Assembly (NCBI GenBank): GCA_964019425.1
Contig: OZ025790.1
Coordinates: 682,001 to 746,000 of the forward strand
Length of the DNA: 64,000 nt
DNA from: Flectonema sp. DT1601
Lineage: Eukaryota; Euglenozoa; Diplonemea; Diplonemida; Diplonemidae
Reading direction: 5' to 3'
A program made the position numbers and the translations under genes. Under the pieces are notes generated by a model. The model had not been told where the DNA came from, did no database searches, and saw only the letters and a program-made list of their open reading frames with translations. Positions 44,901 through 59,900 of this stretch are shown in pieces (position 1 is the first letter of the stretch; each line of letters opens with the position of its first letter).

Positions 44901-47900
44901 TCCCCAACCACCTCGAACTCACCGCAGTCTCCGAACAGCACGTCGTTGTTGTCCCCACCGTGAAGCTCGTCCGATCCAGCTCCACCGAACACCGTGTCCT
45001 CATCGTCTCCTCCGTACACCACGTCCCGGGCTCCGAGGGCCACCGCGTCGCCCACGGCGCAGCGTCCCTTCGCCGTCGCCACGTCCGCGATCACCCCCAC
45101 CTCAACCGCTCCGTGGTCTCCAAAGATCGTGTCTCTCCCCTCCCCTCCGGATATCGCATCTTCGCCGGCCCCTCCGAACAAGAAGTCGTGTCCGCTCTGT
45201 CCGCTCAACGTGTCGTCGCCACCTTGCTCTGCGAACAGCGACTCCAGCGTGAAGTCCGTCGGCTTCGAGAGAGCACTCGTGTACCGCCCGTGGTCTCCGA
45301 ACAGGAAGTCCCGGTTCATCGATCCAAGCACCCGATCCCCAGAAGCCCCTCCGAACGCCGTGTTGTTCCCGTACCCGACGTCGATCACATCGGCACCCCC
45401 GTCCGATGGGTGTCTTGACTCCGCAACGGTCACGTGACGGTCTTCCTCAGCTCCCTTCTCCGAGAAGTATCCCAGTCCAAGCATTCCGTGGTCCCCGAAA
45501 ACCACATCGTCCGAGCGCCCAGTGTCGATCACATCCGCTCCAGGTCCTCCGAACACTATGTCGGCCGAATCCCCGGTGTTGATCGTATCATCGCTTCCCT
45601 GCCCTGGGCATGTTGACTCCATTTTCACCACTCGACCCTCGGCGTCGAACTCAATCGAACCCAAGTCACCGAATACGAAGTCCAACCCGCCCTCCGTTGT
45701 GATCTCGTCCCCTCCAGGTCCTCCAAATATGATGTACCTCGAGCATCCTTTTGTTACGATTACATCCTTCGATCCCGCTGCCTCAGCGGCGCACGCCGAC
45801 GAAGGCGACTCAGCGGTTTGCGCCGACGTCGGAGGCGCTGCCTTTCCGTCCAGCTGGCCCGTCGAACCGTGAGCTGAACCGATGCTCATCGTCCCCCCGT
45901 ACGTCACCGTCCCCTCGTCTCCGAAGATGATGTCCGCCTTTTGACCTGGGTAGATCGTGTCACTCCCCAATCCTCCCACGATGATTAGCGGAATCACCGT
46001 CTCACGGGCATCAATTACGTCGTTGCCCCCCTCACCGTTCACCACGAAGAATCCGTCTGGGATCTCCCCTCCCAAGTAGATCTCCACTTCGTCGTCTCCG
46101 CCTCCCGTGTTCAACGTCGTCACCACCCGTTCTCCCTCAACCGCCGCCAGGATCGTGCTGCGCACGTACACCTTGTCCTTCTCTTGACCCGTCCACACCG
46201 TGATCCCTCCAGTGAACGTCCCCACGTACGGGATCGGCACAGGTGCCAAATTACGGATCAGGTTCTTCTCCAAGATCACCCGTTCACCATCCACTCCCTT
46301 CCCGGACCCAGTGCTGTCGCTCACCATCAACCGGTTGCGTCCCGTCCCCGCATCCAGTGTGATCGTGTTCTGGATGTACTTCAGCCACCCCGGCAGCGTT
46401 GATCCCGACCCAGCTTCCGCAATCGTCACCAGGTTAGCATCTGACCCGAGGGCAATGACGTCGTCCCCTCCGTGGGTCCGGATCGCAGTCGGGATCGACA
46501 CTCCACGCACGTTGATTGCATCCTTCGCCGTCGTTCCCATGTCGATCTCGAGCGTGCGCATGTCTCCGTAGTTGATCCCGGCCAACCGCACGCGGGAGTT
46601 GATGTCCGCACCCGCCAAGTATTCCACCTCCCCGTTCACCACCCCGGATACATCCACCGTTATCGCCCCACCAGCAGTCTCCGCTTCACCCTCGTACCTC
46701 ACAATGTACGTCAGGGAATCCACCGAGTCCACCGCAAAGCTCCTCGTGCACTTGCTCTTCAACTCGTTCCCGCACCGGTTGGGGTCCGCCCCGAACACCG
46801 CATGTTGCATCGCATCCTCAATGGTCTTCGCAGCTGTCCCCAATGAGAACGCGTCAAGGTGGTACACCATCCCGTCGAACTCGAACGACAGCGCGAACGC
46901 ACCCGACGTCCCGCGCACCGTCACCGCGTGCACCTTCTTCGAATCTTCTCCGCGCTTTGCAACCATTCCGAAACCGGACAGGTCCGTTCTCGACAAGAAC
47001 CCGGCGAATCCGAGATCCGGGTTCCCTCCCCAGTTGTTAATGTGCAGCGTGTTGTGCTCTCCGCTCCCTCCGCTCAGCGACACCAGGTCTTTGATCTGCA
47101 CAAGCTTCCCCGCATCGTCTCCGACCACAAAAGTGTCGTCTCCCTCCTGTCCGTTCACGTACGTCGGCCCAACAGCCCCGTACACCTGAAACGTGTCGTC
47201 CCCCTTTCCAGCGTTGATGTAAGTCGCCCCCGTGTGCGTACCTCCCACCACCACCGTGTCCACAGCAGCTCCGAGGTTCAACACCACCACCTCCAAGTCC
47301 GAGTACTGGATTCCACCCAGAAGCGCCTTCCCTTCACGCACTCGGTCGGTTCCCATTCCCATTCCGGTGACGCGTCCTGGCAACAACGTCACCGTCGTTG
47401 GAAGGAATCCCCCCGTGTTCTCCACCGTCAGCGTGTCGATCTGCATTGACTCGATCACATCCAGGTTGGGGTTGTCCAGGCGATCCGCGAATACCCCGGA
47501 GTCCGTCTCCCCCGGCAACATCACCGGTGGCAGGAAGTCGATCGCAGTGGGGTTGTTGTCTCCGCTGACCGTCAGAGATCCCTGGATTTGGTACGCCAGA
47601 GACGGTTGCGCCCCGAACTCCTTCACCGTGTGGTCATCCACCGCGTTGTCCACCACCGCCGTCACCGTCACCGTTTGCGCAATGTAGTAATTCGAACTGT
47701 CGAACGTCAGCGTCGCCGGACTCACGCTCACCTGCTCACGCTCCGGCAGGAACTTCGCCTCGATCGCCTTCGTCTTCTTCACAGTCGGCGACACCGTCAC
47801 CGATCCCTGGGGTTCCTTGGTCAGGTACACTTCGTACGTGTCAGTCAGGCCACCCTCGATGACGTCCGTGCTCCCATGCGACTCCAGCAGCACCATCCCC

Positions 47901-50900
47901 GGCGCCTCGTTGTCCAGGATCTGGATTCCGACATAAGGAACCGCTGCTGCCGCGAAATCCGCGTTCGCCGTCTCCACTTCATGTTGCACAGTCGTGTAGT
48001 GGAATCCTTCCACCGCCTCGTCGTCCACCGCAGTCACCGTGATCACCTCCTCACACCCGTTCGACGTCGTGAAGTCGAACGCTTCACGGGATACCTGCAC
48101 CTGTGCCGAGTCGTACACAAGCTTCATCCTCACAGCCGTCGACACGCACGGACGCATCAGCATCGTGTACGAAGCCGTCTTCCCCACCGTTCCCAATCCC
48201 GTCTCCGACACCCGCATTCCACCATCCATCCCCTCAATCAGGTAGAACTCGAATTCTTCGCTGTCCAGGATGCTGAACTGAACCATCGGCACAATCAAGT
48301 TGTCGTACTCGCTTCCCCCGTTAAACTGCGCCACCGTGTGCGCGATTGCGATCGCTTCCTTCCCTTCCTTCACGTTGTCATCTTCCACGCTCACCGTCAC
48401 CGTTTTCACATCCTTCCAACGGTTCCCATTCTTCTCGAACGTCAGAGACTGCGGCGTCACGAACACGTTCTTCGATCCCACCAGCTGCGACGGCGGGGTC
48501 GGTGCCACCACCGTGATCGTCACGTCCGCCGAAGGCGGATGCACCATCCGGATGGTGTACGTTCCTTGCGTTCCCTTCCCCTCGATCATCACTTGCATCC
48601 CGTCCGTGTTGAAAACCATGCTCGGCGTGTCTTCGTCCGCCACGTTCGCCGAAACCCCGTGGGCCTCCATCCCGTTGTACGATGCATCCGTCGCACTCGT
48701 CACCATGTTGTTCACCACCCCGCTGTGTCCCCTCAGGTCGTTGCTAACTACATACGACGATTCGTGCGGCGTGATGATCACGTCGTCGCTCCCAAGACCG
48801 GTGTACACGCTCGTCGATACTTGCTCATCCGTGCTCATCACGTAAACCGTGTCGTCTCCCGCCAACGTCGCCACTTCCACGCTCTCGATTCCGACGAACG
48901 TCACGAACAACCCAGCCCCGTAGATTCCGTTCCGCGTCACCACGAACGTGTCCGGATACTCGGTACCGATCACCACCAGCGTGTCGAATCCCGGACCTCC
49001 GTCGATCGCAACCGGCGCGTTCACCGCGTACATCACCACATCTTGACCTTCACCCGTGTCTACCGTGGTCTCCTTGATTTCGGGGTCAGGCTTCTCCGGC
49101 GTCAAAGAATCCCACAACGCGAACGCACGGATCGTGAACCTGTCGTCGTCGGCTCCACCACGCAACGCCAGCGTCGCAATGTTTCTCATCACGATGAACG
49201 TGTCATCTCCGGACTCTCCGTTCGCGTTGATGTGAAAGTGGTTCCCCGACGACAGGTATCCTTCCGTCGTCTTCGCCGTCGTGAACACGTCCGACACACC
49301 GGGAATGTGCACCGAGTCACGCTCCGCGTTGTACAGCTGTCCGAACAAGAACTGATCGTTCCCCTCTCCACCGTTCAGCGTCATGATTCCCGCGTTGTCG
49401 TCACACGCATACGTATCGTCTCCCTTCAAACCGTTGATGGTAATCCCCGCGTTGATCCCACGGTCCATGTCCACACGCTCCGCTGCTGCTCCCCCGCCGT
49501 GGATGTTGGCGATGAAGTTTGCTCGGATCAGGAAGTTGTCGTCTCCCGGCGTCCCGTTCATCTCCAGCGTGTTCAGCTCCGACGGGTCATGCACCAAGTA
49601 CCCGCTGTCCGTGATGCTCACGAACGACGCTCCAGTTCCGGCGAACCCGACGCTGATCGTGTCGTTTCCACGCTCACCATCGATGTACAGCGGCGCCAGC
49701 AGCGGATTGATCGCCGACCCCTCCGGATTCGTCGCCGGAGGCACCGTGATCACGTCTGCTCCGTTCCCTCCGTTCACGTAAGTCGTCCCACTCGTCCCCT
49801 CCACCGTCAAGTGGTCTACCCCGTTTCCTCCCTGCACCGTCACCAACCCGCGGTGTGTCCCTGCCACCGTGAAAACGTTCTTCGAACCCTCCGGGATCGT
49901 CACCGGCAGCTTCACAATCAGCTCCCCCAGCGCCGCGAACTCGATCCCGGGACCAGACATCCCGAGTCCACTCACCACTTGAGACGTCATCCGTCCACTG
50001 TTCCCCGAGGTATCCGCCGAGTCATCGATCGTCAGCTTCGCAACCCTGGTCTGACTGTCTCCTTCGACCATCACCAGCGAACGGATCTTCTCGACCGTTC
50101 CGTCTCCGATCGTCACGTGGTCACCACCTCCAGCCGTCACCACTTCCACGTCCGTCGTCGCCAGCGTCTCGATCACCCTGAACGTGTCTCCGTTCTTTCC
50201 CAGCTGCACAACAACCAGCTCGAACCCAGAGTACGACACCGGGATCAGCATCCCCAGTCCGTTCACCGTCGTCGGTCCCAGGCTTCCACCGACGCTTCCC
50301 GAGCTCGACGGCACCGTTATCCGCAGCGTGTCTCGGTCGTTTCCTCCCTTCACCACCAGCGTACCCTTCACCTCCCCCGGGTTTGTTACTTCGAACTCGT
50401 TGTTTCCGTCAGCCCCCTCGATCGTCAGCGTCGTCCCGCTCGCCACCCCAGTCACAGTCACCTTCCCCGCATCCGCAGGCAACAGCACATTCACATTCCG
50501 CGCGTTGAAATTCAGCACCAGCTCCCCCATCGCAAACCCACTCAACCCGCTCGACCCAATTGTTCCATCCGCGAGCACTCCTTGGTGGGACGTGTAGTCG
50601 ATCACGATCGTGTCTGCTCCTTGACCGCATACCAAGTTTCCACCAGACATCGGGTTCTGCAGGTAGATGTGATCCGTTTGCAGTCCGCAGTTCCCGCTGT
50701 ATGAAGAAACCTGTTCGAACTCCGTCGTCAGCTGATCTTCCCGGGCTTCTCCCTTCACAAACACCACCTCCACCGTCTCCAGCCCCGGTTCTCCGTTGAT
50801 GTGTCGGATCTGGAACGTCTCACCGTTGTCAGACGTGTCTCCACTCACTCGCTTTCCCGCATCTGGTCCCATGTGCAGCGCCAAGTTTCCGCTGTCGATG

Positions 50901-53900
50901 TGCGCCAGGATCGGCTGCGGTGGAGGCGACGTGTCGATGTCGATCAGGCACGCCGAAATCGATAGCTCCGGGTTCGTCTTCTCCCACCTTCCCCGAGGGT
51001 AGCAGTACACCCATCCACACTTCCAGTTCACGAACGGATTGAAGATCTCCGCGTAGATGCTCGCCCCGGCGCAGAACTTTGCCTTGAGATTGAACAGCTT
51101 GAAGAAGTTTTCCTTGATGATCGCCCAAATCTCCCCCAAACGAATCTTTCCGTCACCGTTCGGGTCGTACAAGTCGATCGAAGCTTCGAAGCTCACGAAA
51201 CCCGACGCACGCACGCGCACCAGACCCAGGTTGATACTCGCACTCACCCGGATCCCTCCCGATGCCGCCAGCTCCAACGTGTCTTCTCCCGGCGTCTCCG
51301 TGTCCGAGATGAAGAATCCGTTCAGCGCCAGCAGCGGCTTCTTCCGCTCGATAGCCTCCCGGATCCCGGACGTGTCGTACCCGGCCTGCAGCCTTGCGCT
51401 CACCTTGAATTCTCCGTAGAAGTTGATCGCCAGCACGAAGAAGTCGATCCCGAAGTCCACGATCACTTCGATCTCCATCTTCGGCGAGTTCAACGTAATG
51501 AGATCCACGTCCTCTCCCGTGATCAGCCCCAACGCCCCGCTCGGTGACAAGAACGGGTACTGCCACATCGCCTCCGAGTCCGTCAGCCTCTTCAGCAGCT
51601 TCTGCATTCCACCCCCGCCCGTGTCCTTTCCGATGTCCCCGGTGCTCTTGGTCTGCGTCGACGGCTTGGTCTTCGAGCTCGGCGATGTCGCCAACACGTC
51701 CCATTCGCGTCCCGTTCCCTCGAATGTTCCCGGGTTCGGTCCGGTGAACACGAACGGCACAATGTACGGTCCGATCTTTTCCAACTCGAAGTCTCCGAAG
51801 TTCAACTTGAACGAATCGATTGGAGGGTTTCGGTTCAGCTGCTCCTCCACCTGTTTCACGAGGTCCACGATTAACTGAATCAGTTCAACAATCTCCGTGA
51901 TCACTCCGAGGTAAGCTGCAATGTTCTTAACTGATCCACGAACCGGACCACCAGACCCAAGCAGTCCGTTGATCAGCAGTTCCGGCAATTCCAAGATGGT
52001 GACCGACCGTCCCGCGATGTCCGAGATCACCGGCAGCCTCACCTGCAGGGCGTCCAACACCGGCTGGATTGGCTCCACCAGTTCTGCCAACTTTCCGAAG
52101 ATTGGCTGCAGCAGCGTCGTGATGATCTTTCCCATGTCCAGCGACACGTCGAACAGAAGCACCCGGGGCAGCGGAATTGCGCGGGGCTTCTTCAGCGACT
52201 TCGACTGGTACTTCTTCGGCAAGTCCTTCTTCCCCGATTGAGCTGGAAGGGCTGCCGATGACTTCTTCCCCTTCGTGAAAGCTCCAGAGATCGTCCATTC
52301 GATGTACGCCCCGCAAGACAAACTCGGCAATCCGGGGATCACGGATTCCAGGATTCCGAACCGGAGGTCCATTTCCGCCAACGCCGTGAATTCGTACTCC
52401 AAACTCAAAAGCGACAGTCCACCCTTTTTCAGCTCCTTCAGCGTTAGGTAATTGTCCGTGTTCACGTCCAACACGTCCAAGTAGATTGCTCCAATCAATC
52501 CCGTCGCACCCTCGCCATCCGGGTAGTCTCTTCCGTTCATCTCGATGTTCATGATGAACAAGTCTCCCGCTGCTCTCAGGTTCGGGAACGTCAGCGCAGC
52601 GAACACCGTCAGCTCTTTTCCGTCTACGTTCAGGTAGAATCCCTTCTTCACACTCATACCGAACTTCAAGTTGAACCTCCACCCGATTACGAATTTCAGG
52701 TCCGACGACAGTTCGAACCCGAGCGGGAACTCGTCCAATCCGAACCCGATGTCGAACCCAGCTCCCACTTCCCAACTCATACCGATGTTCAAGTTCCACT
52801 CGATCGCGTCTGCTTCCGACAGGTCTGCTCCGTCAACCAACGCGTAGTTCTCGTCCAGCACCTCGGGCATCACGTTCCCGTCCTTGTGACGCACAGTCAC
52901 CTCGATCGCTTTCCAATCCGACGCTGGGTCGTAAGGGTCTGCCGCTTCCAGCAGGATCCCCAGCTCATCGTGGAACAGCAGTCCCATCAACTTCGCAAGC
53001 ACCTGAGCCACGTTCAGTTTCTGCCCCGGTTCGTCCTTCGCCAATGCGTCCAGCCCGTTCGTCATCGTGTTCACCAGCCCCGTTCGGAAAGACGAGATGA
53101 AGCTCGTGTCCAGCGCGTCCCGAACTTTCTCCCCGAGCATCGGAAGCAGCAGCTTCTTCAGGATACCCGCCCCACCGGTGATGATCTTGTCCAGCAGGGC
53201 CAACACCGAATCGATTCCATTGATGATCGTCTGGCTGTCGGTCAGCATTACCTCAACCGGGCTGATGCTGAACTTACCCGACAGCAGCTTCAGCACGTCC
53301 AGTCCCGTCACCGTCACCGAACCTGGAGTGCGGCTCAAGAACGCATCCAGCGACTCAATCTTGAACCCGATCTCCCCGAAACCGTCGATTGGCAGCGAAG
53401 CTTGCACCCCTCCCGTCAATCCCTGCGTCGCTTTGAAGTCCGCCAAGATTGCCGAGAACGCTCCGCTCTCCAGTGCGTGATTCTGGCTCAAACCGAACCG
53501 GTACTGCACCGGCACGTCCGCGATTCCAACCTCCGCCTTCGCACCTGAGATCGAGATGTCGAACGGACCGAGAGACGCCGCGAAGCTGAATTCTCCCTTC
53601 GCCAACAGCTGCAACGTCAACCCCGTCTCCTTGTTGAGCGACAGCTTCGGCGTCTTTTCCAGCGTCACCTCCAGAGCCAGCACCAGCTCCGCCGAGGCCG
53701 AGAACGAGAACACCGACTCCAAACTAGCCGATGCGTCCACAAGCGACGTCAACGAATCCAAACCCACCTCGTCCAGGGCGTCGCTGTTCTGGATCAGCTC
53801 CGCCAGCGACACGTCGAACCTCAGCTCCTTCGAATACCCAAGCGCCTTCGTCAGGGATACCTGGATCGAGCTCGGTGCCCCTCCCATCCCCTCCACGTAT

Positions 53901-56900
53901 GTGAAAGTCAGCAGCGACGGGTCCAGTCCCAGCTTGTCTTCGATCAGCTCTTCCAACCGCTTGATGCTCCCTCCGAGGTCGCTTGCGATCGACTCGATCT
54001 CCCGCAGCACGACCTGCACCGGGTCCAAGATCTCGTTCGGTGTGAACGACAAGAACGGAATCTCCATGTCCAAAATCGCCAAGTCTCCAATCAGACCCGA
54101 ATCCCCGAACTTTCCCGCAACAATCGTCGGCACCCCGTCCACCAGGGTTTCCGGAGGCCCGAACACCAGCTCCACCGCGTCCGCAATCAACCCGATGATC
54201 TGTCCCAAGTCCATGTTCTTGATGTCCGACAGGTTCGGGAACGACGGCACGTCCACGGTCACCAAGAAGTCCGAACCTGTTGGCAGAGACGACGTGAAGC
54301 CTTTCTGCAGCGGCAGCACGAACTCAGGGAGCTCCACCTTGATCCCACCCGCCGTCAGGCTCAGTACCCCCGGAACTTCGATCGACACCGTTCCCTCGGG
54401 AAGCGTGAAAGCTCCCGAGAGCTTCGCCGTCGCCGTCACCAGAGAGAACCGCGTGTCCGCGTCACCGAGCGCCTCACGAAGCGCAGCCAACGTCGTCTTC
54501 TCCGTCAGGCTCCCCAGCACCACGTCCAACTCGGCCCGCACGAACCCGCTCCCGCCGTCCGCCACCGCCGCCAACACCGCAACGTTTGCCAGGAATCCGA
54601 AGTCGGTCGCGTCCAGCTGCAAAGCCCCCACGAAATGCAACCCCCTCACCAGCGGCGCAAACGTCTTGGCCCGCGAGCTCTCGCTCTTCATTCCTCCCAC
54701 GTTCTTGAACTCCTCCGTCACCTCAGTCTCAAACTTCCTCACTCCCGTCGTCGTCACCGTGTACGACTTCTGTTCCGTGTACTGGATCACCGTAATCTTC
54801 TTTCCTCCACTCAGTTGCGCGTCCACCGTCGCCACCTGCTTCGTCAGCTCCTCCACGAGCTTCTTCCCCGAATCCAGAGTCACCGAGTACCGCACCTTGT
54901 CCAACACGAAAACGCAACCCATCCCGCTCGTCGTCGTTGCCTCCAGCCCCCCCGCAGGCGCCCCGATGATCGACAGGTCACCCGCCGACATCCCGAGACG
55001 CGCCCCGAAGTCGAACGACAAGTCGAAAGTCGTGCTCAGAGCCAGGTTCGCCGACGCCTCCACGTCCAACAACGGATCCACTTCCGCCCCAAACCGCAGG
55101 TTCACCGTCGGGGTCGGCAGCGACAGTTGCGGAAGTGCCACGTTGAACATGACATCCCACTGCTGCGTCACCGCATCCTGCTCCAGGGTTACCTTCACCA
55201 CCGTAGGTGCAAGCGCTTCCGACAAGATCGCGCTCAGAGCGTCAGCCGTGCTGAACGACGGTTCGCGTGCCACGTTCACGACCGTCCCGTCCTCAATCCC
55301 GAGCACCTTCACAGGCTTTCCGAGCATCTCCTCGTACTTCGTGTTCCCCGTCTTCAGAAGGGTCACTCGGAACCCGAGAACCGAAGCCTCAATCTCCTCG
55401 GTCGTGCACACCCGAATCCCCTCCGTCCCGTCATCCCTTGCCGCCACGGTGATCGATGATCCCAATCCAGCAGCGTTTACCGCCTCCGCCACCCTCGCTG
55501 CCACTCCAGCGGTCGTCGTCTCCGCCTGGATCGCCGCGTAGTCCAGCTCAATCAGCGTCACGTACTGCTGGTTGATTTCGATCTCGAACGTCCGGAACGT
55601 AAGCGCCTCTTGGAACGCTGCGTTGTCCGCTCCCGCCCAGCCTGGCAGCATCTCACTCTCGTAGCACAGCGACAGCGTCTGGCGATCCTTCGGTGCCTGC
55701 GCCGCCGTCATAACCGAAACCAGCTTCTCCGTGATCGAATCTGCGAAGTCGATCGCATTTCCGAGCGACAAGTCTATCAGAGGCAGCGTCACGTTGAAAA
55801 CTGGCGAACTCGCGTATTCTTGCAATCCATTGATCACCGTGTTCACGATCTGCACCACGTCAAGCGGCGACAAACCCCGAAAGTTCAGCAGCTGGTCCAT
55901 GTTGTGGTGCGCAATCGTCAGTCCCCCCGGGGTGAAGATGTCCGGCAAATCCACCGTTACCCGCGGTCTTAGGTCCTCTCCCCCCATTCCCACATTGTTG
56001 CTCCCGCTCAGATCCGTCTCCCCGATCGTCGCCTTGAACGGAATCTCAGCCTTCACGTGACCACTCTTCGTGATTACCATCGCATCTCCGCTGATCTGCG
56101 TGATGGCAACGTGGTTTCCCCCGGAAAGCGCTCCCTCGAACCGCATCGCGATGCTACCCGACCCCCCGTCAATCGCAGCGCCGAGCACCCCCACCGTCAC
56201 AGTCGCCTCCAGCCCACTGTTCAACGACAGGTCCAGCACAAAGTCATCGAACGCGATCGACACGTCGTTTGCCGACACCGACGACAGCCCACCCGACAGG
56301 TCGATGCGCAGCTCGAATCGGAACCCAAGCGTCGCCTTCGCCGCAAACGTGTTCACCCCGCTGAACTCGAAAAGCTCTTCGTCGATCAGGTCCTGCAGCT
56401 TCGGCGTGATCTCCATGTCAAGCAGCCCGTTTACGAGAAACGAAAGCTCGAACACGTCCCCGTTCCGCCCTCCCGAAACCAATGCGAACGGCACGTTGTT
56501 CTGCGGTTTGAAGATCAGCTCGACCATCGCCAAAAGCTTCTCCTGGTACATCGTGATCACCTCACGCGCCCCGGGGCACACCGGTGACCCCTCGCTCGCC
56601 TTGCACGTTGCCGAGTATTTCTCGTCCACCAACTTCGTCAGCTCCGCATCCCAGATCAAGAAATCTCCGAACGTCGTCGAGTTCTCCCCCGTCGCCAACA
56701 TCCCGTTCAGCGAACGGTCCAGCAACGGAATGTTCGTGTTCAACGCTTCCAACGAGTTCAGTTTCTCCCCGACACTTGCCACCGCCCCGAGACCCGATTT
56801 CAGCGCGTCCACGATCTGCGGAGTCAGGGCCACGTCTACCTGGAATTTAGGTCCCGTTGCATCGAACAAGTTGCGATCCACAATGTCCAGCGTCACCAGA

Positions 56901-59900
56901 ACAGATTCCACTCGGATCGGCAACGATGCCTCCAAACTTCCCTGCAGGACTAGCGAATCTTTCAGAGGCTGCACGTCGAACGACACCGCTGGCGACGCCG
57001 TCTGATCGAACAAAGTTACAGGTCCCGCCGCCGTGGCCGTCGAGTTTACTCCGAACCCGAGAAGCAGGTTTCCGCTTTCCAACGTAAGGTCGATCGCCCC
57101 GAACGAAAGAGTCTCCACGTAGTCCGTCAGGTTCGCCCTCACCGCGAAGAAGAAATCCGTCACACGTGTGTAAGCCAGGGGCGCTGACTTTGTTTCGATC
57201 AGCGGCTTCAGGTTCAGCCCCGCCGTCACCCCGACCCGAAACTCCGCTCCGAACGAGAGAGCCGTCGATAGGTCTCCAAGCGCTCCCAACGTCTCCATCG
57301 CCACGCTGTCGAACGCTGGATTATCCGCAACTCCGTCCAGCAGCTTAGTCAGTGCATCCGCAAGCGCCGTCACCAGCTCCGCAGTGGTCGCTTCCGCCCC
57401 GAAATCCAGCAGCAGGTCTACCACCACACACATGTCCCCCTCGGTGTTCGTCTCGAGACCTCCGTTCACCGACAGCGGCCCAACCGACACCCCGACAGTC
57501 AGTCCGCTCCCGAACACGCGCTTCTTCAGATAGTTCACGAACCCACCGATGCTCGGGTTACGTCCAAACAGGTTCGCCAAGTCATCAACGGTGATCGAAA
57601 CTGCCGAAGATCCGAACAGTGCGCTTCCCACCTGCGGAAGGTAGTTTTTCCAGTCGAAGATTTCCCCGGTGCTCGGGTCAAGGTGAAACCCCTCCACCGT
57701 CAACACGCTGAACTTGCTCTCACCGATCAGCACCAACATCGCACTCTGGAAGTCGGTACTCGTCCCAAGGGCCTCCCCGACGCTCAGCAGATCCCCGAGG
57801 CTTCCCAGAGTGAACGACCCCGCGCTCACAGAAGGTGCCAACGCAACACGAAGCTCCGTCAGGTAATCCACTGGGTTGAATCTCACACTTCCCACCGTCA
57901 CCGGGAACCCTGAAGCGTCCACCGATCCAAACAGATTCCTCACCGCGTCCGGAAGTTCCCTCAGCAGCGCCTGCGCCATGCGCTTCGTCATACCGAAGTC
58001 CGGGTGCAGCGACAACAGCCGTCCAACCTCTCCGACGCTCAGCGCACCCGTCGAAACAGATCCCGTCGACAACCCAGTGAAGTACGCTCTGAAATACGTT
58101 GGGAAGCTGAACAGACTAAAATACTCGTCCGCAGAGGGGTCATGGAGCCCCGAGTTGAATCGTCCGAACACCGCTCCCCACTTCCCCTGAAACACCACCA
58201 GAATCTTCGCGTTCGTCGCGTCCAATTTCGCCCCCACGTCCAGAGACGACAGCGCCCCGGCAACCTCCAGAGACAGACCTCCAGCCAACCCATTCGCCAG
58301 CTGACGGAACTTGATTAGCAATTCCAGGTAGTCCCCCAAGTTCTTCGCGATGTCGAATTTCCCCTTGAAAGACGACAGAAGCCCCTCGATCTGTGACAAC
58401 CCCGGGATCGATGACAACCCCGACACGTCGAGACCCCCAATCCCCTCAATCAGGCTCGTCAGCTTCTCCGGCAGCTCCGAGAACGTGTTCGTCGACAATC
58501 CCGTGTGTCCGACCCCTTCCCCGACACCGTTCGGAAGGCTCGGAATGAAAGCCGACAAGTCCATATCCAGAGAGAATTTCGGAAATCCCCCCGCGAACAG
58601 ATTCTCGTTGTGGTACTCGATGATGGGGATCAGGTTCGCGTCCCCGCTGAACAGTCCCACGTCCAGCTCGATTGGCAGGATCACATCCACCGATGCGTAA
58701 GGAGTAATCGACAGTTGCGACAGAAACTCTTTCATCCCATTAACACCTCCGGACCGCAGCTTGAACAGCGAAGCCTCCAAGTACGGAGTCAGCTCACCTT
58801 CCGCTACCGCAGCTCCAAAGTTCGACTTGAACCCAGCACCCAGAGCGAAAGACCCCTCGCTGATCGCAACCGTGAACACGTCTCCCCCGAAAGACAAGCT
58901 GAAGTCCACCGGGTCCACCACGATCGCTGCCCCTGCGGACAAATCGTTCACCCGAATCACGGAATTCACCGCGATCTTCTCTCCCGACAGCGCCCCGTCG
59001 TTCACGAACTTCGTGTTCACCGCGAGCGTCACGTCAACGACCACCTGCGCTTCGAACTTCACCTCTGCCGACAGGCTCGGTGCCGCTACATCCCCCTGCG
59101 ACTGTCCCAGCAGGTCGAACAGCGGACCCAGGTCCTTGATGTGCGAAAGCATCCCGTCGATGGTCGCCCCAAAAGATCCCACAGACTCACTAGCTGAAGC
59201 CTCCAACCGCATGTTCAGCCGCACCTCGTTCGACTCCGGGAACCAACCCCCGCTCAGCGTCAACCCGCCCCCTGCGGCATAGTCCAGCGACGCCCCGTTT
59301 GTCGGCGTCATCAACCGATCCTTGATGTGGGCCATCAGCCCGCGGAACGTGTGCGACCCCGACAGCCCGAAGTACGCCTCCGCCACGGTCTCCAACTTCA
59401 GCAGCTCTCCCACTCCGTTGAACAGCGTAGACGAGTCCAATCCCTCGATGTTCAGCCCGCCGTCCCACCCGAATTTACCAAAATCAATGTTTGCAAGCTG
59501 CCCCAGCTGTCCCAAGATCGTCTCTTTCAGTGGATCGATGTCCGCATCTACCGAGAAAACCAGCGCCACTCCATCGAAGATGTTCTCATCCGACAAACTC
59601 AGAACAGGCGACGGCAGCTGCCCGACGATCGGCGTCGTTACCCCAACCGTGAACACTCCCTCGAAACCTCCGCTCGGACTTCCCACAGAAATCTCCTGCA
59701 CCCGCGTCAAGAAGTTTGTCACGTCGTCCGACGGAAAGTAAATCGGAACTTCCGCATTCGAGATCGTCGCCGTCCCAGCAAGGCTCACCATCCCACTCAC
59801 TCCGGTCCAAGCCACCTCCTCTCCAGCATCTACCGACCCACTCAGAGAGATCGTTACCTTCGAAGCACCAATCGAGATCGTCGCCTTCTCCGACGGAGAC

